Made by a program: the position numbers and the translations under genes
Notes under the pieces: generated by a model
What the model was told of the DNA's origin: nothing
What the model saw: only the letters and a program-made list of their open reading frames with translations
The model's database searches: none
NCBI GenBank assembly: GCA_029942265.1
Contig: JAOZTO010000078.1
Span: forward strand, 1 to 8,612
Direction: 5' to 3'
Length of the DNA stretch: 8,612 nt
Source: Desulfocapsa sp.
GTDB lineage: Bacteria > Desulfobacterota > Desulfobulbia > Desulfobulbales > Desulfocapsaceae
Part shown: piece after piece, positions 5,910 through 8,612 of the stretch
Layout of the letters: every line of letters begins with the position of its first letter
Numbering within the stretch: position 1 is the first letter of the stretch

Positions 5910-7112
5910 ATGACTATTGGAAAACGGCTTCTTCCTTCATCTCCTGAAGCACTTATTGTCAAGAATGATGTTTTACGGAGATGGTTCAGGGTAGAGCTTG
6001 CTATTGAGCAAGGTAGTCCGCTTATCGGAAAATCCATTGATGATGCAGGATTGATGAGCAGCGATGGTTTTTATATCATGTCTACTTTCAGAAATGGAAA
6101 AGAACTTGAATTACATCCGGAATCTATTCTTGCTGAAGGAGATATCTTAAATTTTTCTGCAGATATTGGAGGGGCACAAACCCTATGGGCAACAATTGGG
6201 TTAAAGCCACTCTATTCTACTAAAGAACAAAAAAGTGACCGTTTTCGACATCACCTAGTTGAGGTAGTTGTTTCAAGAAGAAACAGCATGATAGGCCATC
6301 CTATTGGTGAAATCAAGGCAGCAGATCGGAACTTTGAAGTATGGCTGGTGGCGATTGCACGCGGGGAAGCGGCTATGGATTATCCTCTTGAGGAGACAGT
6401 GATCCAGGCAGGAGATGTTGCCTTGTTGGAAGTAAAGGATACTTTCTTTTATCGTAATCGCAATGAAGTTGAGTTTTCGATGACGAAAAAACTCCGTGGT
6501 GCGCATATTCAGAGAACCGATAAGGCTCTCCTTGCCTCAATTATAACTGGTGCCATGGTATTTTCTGTAGCTTTCGGGTTTATGAGTATGTTGAACGCTG
6601 CACTCCTGGCAGCAGGTGCAATGCTGCTGACAGGATGTATGACCTTGCACGATGCAGGACGTTCGGTTGACTTCAGTACCCTTATGGTCATTGCCGCAGC
6701 CATGGGACTTGAATCAGCGGTGACTGCCTCCGGACTTTCTGCATTAATAGGCGAGTTTCTAGGGGGACTCGGTGGTGATAACGTGTATCTGGCACTGGCA
6801 GTTGTATTTGTCGGCTGTATCCTTATGGATGCCATGGTGACAAATGTCGCATCGGCAGTATTTATGTTTCCTATTGCCATGACGATAGCTTCAGGACTTG
6901 GCGTAAGTTTTATGCCCTTTGTTATTGTCGTAATGGTGGGGGCGTCCTGTAGCTTTATATCACCTGTAAGTTACCAGACGAACCTCATGGTTTATGGCCC
7001 TGGTAAGTACAGTTTTGGCGATTTCGTGAAGATTGGCATCCCCCTTTCTATACTGGTTGGAGTAATTACAGTCTTTTTGACTCCTGTGTTTTTTCCATTT
7101 TATGTCGCCTGA
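5910..7112 (+). CDS. SLC13-family permease, RCK_C domains and C-terminal fragment
   Basis: The remaining 400 residues of the split permease. A pair of TrkA-C/RCK_C regulatory domains comes first. One lies at about 27-88 (ELAIEQGSPLIGKSI to GDILNFSAD) and the second at about 115-178 (LVEVVVSRRNSMIGHPIGEI to AGDVALLEV). The second transport half follows, with hydrophobic segments at about 206-225, 229-243, 255-280, 290-310, 315-350 and 376-397. The conserved second hairpin contains DAMVTNVASAVFMFP (from 307) and SPVSYQTN (351-358), mirroring the NNTP/GTATN region of the first fragment. RCK_C domains in such carriers are thought to bind ligands and gate transport. ATG 5910 has no SD and is only the first ATG after the frameshift; the true frame begins upstream. 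The gene ends inside the convergent paraslipin gene with a 13-bp overlap. Confidence 0.85.
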   Translation: MTIGKRLLPSSPEALIVKNDVLRRWFRVELAIEQGSPLIGKSIDDAGLMSSDGFYIMSTFRNGKELELHPESILAEGDILNFSADIGGAQTLWATIGLKPLYSTKEQKSDRFRHHLVEVVVSRRNSMIGHPIGEIKAADRNFEVWLVAIARGEAAMDYPLEETVIQAGDVALLEVKDTFFYRNRNEVEFSMTKKLRGAHIQRTDKALLASIITGAMVFSVAFGFMSMLNAALLAAGAMLLTGCMTLHDAGRSVDFSTLMVIAAAMGLESAVTASGLSALIGEFLGGLGGDNVYLALAVVFVGCILMDAMVTNVASAVFMFPIAMTIASGLGVSFMPFVIVVMVGASCSFISPVSYQTNLMVYGPGKYSFGDFVKIGIPLSILVGVITVFLTPVFFPFYVA

Positions 7113-8092
7113 GGTGGAGTATGAGGGCGTGAATTACCAGCAGGTTTTCTGGCAACTGGCCGTGTTTTTGGCGGCTGTTTCGTCTGTTTGATAGTGGACA
7201 TGGCAGCGGTTACCATGGATGCCACATCTGTTAGATTCGCTGGCAGGATCATAGTATTATTTTCTTTTGCAAGGTTTCCGAACTCTTTGATATAGCCTTT
7301 AGCCACTTCAAGATTAGCTGCTTCGTTTCCACCCGGCAGACTGAGTGCCTCTGCAACTTTTCGGATAGCTTCTGCTGTAGCATCTGCAACCATGGTGATC
7401 TCTTTTGCTTTTCCTTCAGCTTCGTTGATTCGTTTCATTTTTTCGCCTTCTGACAGGGCAATTGCTTCAGCTCTATCCCCCTCAGCACGATTGATGGTTG
7501 ATTGTTTTTCACCCTCAGATCGTGCGATTACAGCGCGTTTTTCCCGTTCTGCCTTCATCTGTTTTTCCATGGCTTCTAGGACAGTGCGTGGTGGCTGGAT
7601 ATCTTTTATTTCATAGCGAAGTACTTTTACGCCCCAGTTTTCAGCAGCTTCATCAAGTGCCATTACTACCTGTCCGTTCAATGTTTCTCTGGCTTCAAAG
7701 GTTTTGTCGAGATCAATTTTACCAATAGCAGATCGAAGGCTGGTCTGGGCAAGCTGAGCTGTTGCGAAATGGAAATTATCGATTCCGTAGGCGGATTTTT
7801 TTGAATCAATAACTTGAAGATAGAGGATGCCATCCACCTCAAGGGTAACGTTGTCGGCGGTGATACAGGTTTGGGCAGAAATATCAATTGGCTCTTCTTT
7901 GAGGCTTCGTTTGTAGGCGATACGATCAAAGAAAGGGATTAGAATATGGAAACCGGCCTGTAGTGTCTTTCGGTATTTTCCTAGGCGTTCAACTACAAAT
8001 TCCATACGTTGTGGAACAACTACTGCTGTTTTTATTAGAATAACGACCATAAAAACAATGAGAATACCGAGTGCTGAAAATGTTTCCATCAT
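7100..8092 (-). CDS. Paraslipin (SPFH/band 7 domain protein)
   Basis: A membrane-anchored SPFH protein of the stomatin/paraslipin group, expected to oligomerise as a scaffold at the inner membrane. The 330 residues contain one N-terminal transmembrane helix (about 6-26) and VVPQRMEFVVERLGKYRKTL leading into the band 7 domain (about 25-185), with family motifs ITADNVTLEVDG and EIKDIQPP. A helical coiled-coil follows, built of 11-residue repeats (181-246), then a conserved C-terminal segment (252-302). The tail, residues 303-330, is Pro/Arg/Thr-rich and low in complexity. Two consecutive ATGs (8092 and 8089) follow AGGAG at 8101-8097; the second has the better 7-nt spacing, so the protein may really start one codon later. 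It lies 19 nt after nfeD in the same operon, a pairing well known for slipins. Its 3' end overlaps the convergent permease by 13 bp. Confidence 0.94.
   Translation of the reverse strand: MMETFSALGILIVFMVVILIKTAVVVPQRMEFVVERLGKYRKTLQAGFHILIPFFDRIAYKRSLKEEPIDISAQTCITADNVTLEVDGILYLQVIDSKKSAYGIDNFHFATAQLAQTSLRSAIGKIDLDKTFEARETLNGQVVMALDEAAENWGVKVLRYEIKDIQPPRTVLEAMEKQMKAEREKRAVIARSEGEKQSTINRAEGDRAEAIALSEGEKMKRINEAEGKAKEITMVADATAEAIRKVAEALSLPGGNEAANLEVAKGYIKEFGNLAKENNTMILPANLTDVASMVTAAMSTIKQTKQPPKTRPVARKPAGNSRPHTPPQAT
7355..7552 (-). repeat. Six 11-residue (hendecad) repeats in the paraslipin coiled-coil
   Basis: Residues 181-246 read as six consecutive 11-residue units: AEREKRAVIAR, SEGEKQSTINR, AEGDRAEAIAL, SEGEKMKRINE, AEGKAKEITMV and ADATAEAIRKV. 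The first residues of units one to five are A/S-E-(R/G), and SEGEK recurs at a 22-residue spacing. Hendecad periodicity favours a nearly straight or right-handed coiled coil, consistent with the helical wall of SPFH assemblies. Similar AEG-type repeats are common in this family. Confidence 0.7.
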
Positions 8093-8111
8093 GTGTCTCC
8101 TTGATATTTGG

Positions 8112-8552
8112 TTACAATTTTTTAACAGTTATAAGCAAGTCGTCTTGTTTTACAATTTCAACGACTTCGTTTTTTTTAATTTTTTCTTCTGCTTCGGCAC
8201 GCCAGAATGTACCGGCAAATCTAACCTGTCCTTCACTGGGTGGTTCTATAGCCATAGTGACTGTACATTTCTCTCCACCTTTTGCCATGATAGAATCTTC
8301 CCCGTCATCCTTTGTATCACCTATAAAGACACGTTTGACAAAGCCTCGTAGAGTAAAAAGACACAACAGTGATAGAATAAGGAAGATCCCAAGTTGAGCA
8401 TTGACGCTCCAAGGAAAGAAGTAACAACCAAGTGCAGTAAGCCAAGCGGCCAAGCCAAAAAAGAAAAGGACAAAGCCAGGGACTGCCATTTCCAAAACAA
8501 AAAATGTTACACCGATGGTGAGCCACATTAAGGCCGGATATTCAATTACCAT
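8112..8552 (-). CDS. NfeD-like membrane protein with OB-fold domain
   Basis: A short NfeD-type protein (146 residues), the usual partner of slipin/paraslipin proteins. Three hydrophobic helices at about 7-22, 25-45 and 52-70 anchor it in the inner membrane (FFVLEMAVPGFVLFFFGLAAW is characteristic). A charged linker (75-88, DTKDDGED) follows, and the C-terminal domain (about 90-146) matches the NfeD OB-fold, with a G-T-F-W-R-A segment (114-119) and ending in LLITVKKL. The N-terminal ClpP-like protease domain of long NfeD proteins is absent. ATG 8552 follows AGGA (8565-8562), about 9 nt upstream. The downstream gap to the paraslipin gene is 19 nt, so the two are almost certainly co-transcribed and probably act as a complex. 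The function of NfeD/paraslipin pairs in bacteria is only loosely defined (membrane organisation and membrane-protein quality control). Confidence 0.92.
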   Translation of the reverse strand: MVIEYPALMWLTIGVTFFVLEMAVPGFVLFFFGLAAWLTALGCYFFPWSVNAQLGIFLILSLLCLFTLRGFVKRVFIGDTKDDGEDSIMAKGGEKCTVTMAIEPPSEGQVRFAGTFWRAEAEEKIKKNEVVEIVKQDDLLITVKKL

Positions 8553-8612
8553 GTGAGAGATCCTATGGGAAAAAAGTGAGTATTCTGTTATTGTATGAAA
8601 TTAATGAAAAAC

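Larger units (their letters stand above)
5311..7112 (+). pseudogene. SLC13-family permease gene interrupted by a frameshift
   Basis: Two adjacent frames encode the two halves of one permease. Joined, they give about 600 residues, the usual size of SLC13-type proteins with central RCK_C domains. Frame one reads DLSLVGIP and then hits TAA at 5884-5886. The other frame reads TLVGLIFIMTIGKRLLP from 5886. Adding one base just after CCA (5881-5883) would fuse them as GIP-x-TLVGLIF with nothing else missing. The second frame is closed by TGA at 5859-5861, so the shift must lie between 5862 and 5886. No slippery heptamer is present, so this looks like a 1-nt deletion or a sequencing error, not programmed frameshifting. 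If real, the transporter is probably inactive unless the halves reassemble. Confidence 0.8.

Noticed and set aside
8590..8612. Promoter of the nfeD-paraslipin operon
   Set aside because: TACAAT at 8595-8590 on the minus strand could be a -10 box, but the -35 position falls beyond the window edge, so it cannot be judged.

Overview
The window is one contiguous stretch of bacterial chromosome with moderately AT-rich DNA and tightly packed genes. The gene set is housekeeping or core-accessory: a Tex-type RNA-binding protein, an AmmeMemoRadiSam-type radical SAM enzyme, the ribosome-assembly GTPase Der, an SLC13-family permease, and a paraslipin/NfeD membrane pair. The AmmeMemoRadiSam enzyme, the paraslipin-NfeD pair and an imperfect palindromic intergenic repeat upstream of der (left arm containing a TCTCCATCTGCTTCGTTGCTGC-like core) all fit an anaerobic Desulfobacterota organism, perhaps of the Desulfobulbales. 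That assignment comes from recalled similarity, not from a search.

Layout. 1-112: short upstream region with a four-codon mini-ORF overlapping the tex start. 113-2236 (+): tex. 2237-2442: intergenic, with a convincing extended -10 sigma70-type promoter (2345-2373), a tandem 9-bp duplication and a strong Shine-Dalgarno sequence (SD). 2443-2625 (+): unrecognised 60-codon ORF. 2634-3677 (+): amrS-like radical SAM gene with no SD of its own, probably coupled to the small ORF. 3678-3955: intergenic, with a roughly 105-bp imperfect inverted repeat and a partial extra copy of one arm. 3956-5305 (+): der. 5311-7112 (+): SLC13-family permease with two RCK_C domains, split into two frames by an apparent 1-nt deletion near 5883. 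7100-8092 (-): paraslipin (SPFH/band 7). 8112-8552 (-): NfeD-like protein. The last 60 bases are the upstream region of the minus-strand operon.

How the genes work together. nfeD and the paraslipin gene form a two-gene minus-strand operon of a well-known type, with a membrane-anchored OB-fold protein and an SPFH partner. It converges on the permease gene with a 13-bp tail overlap. The permease gene starts 5 nt after der and is probably co-transcribed with it, although no functional link is evident. The amrS-like gene has no Memo or AMMECR1 partner gene in this window.

I see no CRISPR array, tRNA, rRNA, phage or transposase gene, and no clearly new multi-gene system. The points most worth a second look are the 60-codon ORF with its own promoter ahead of amrS, the frameshifted permease, and the palindromic repeat in front of der.
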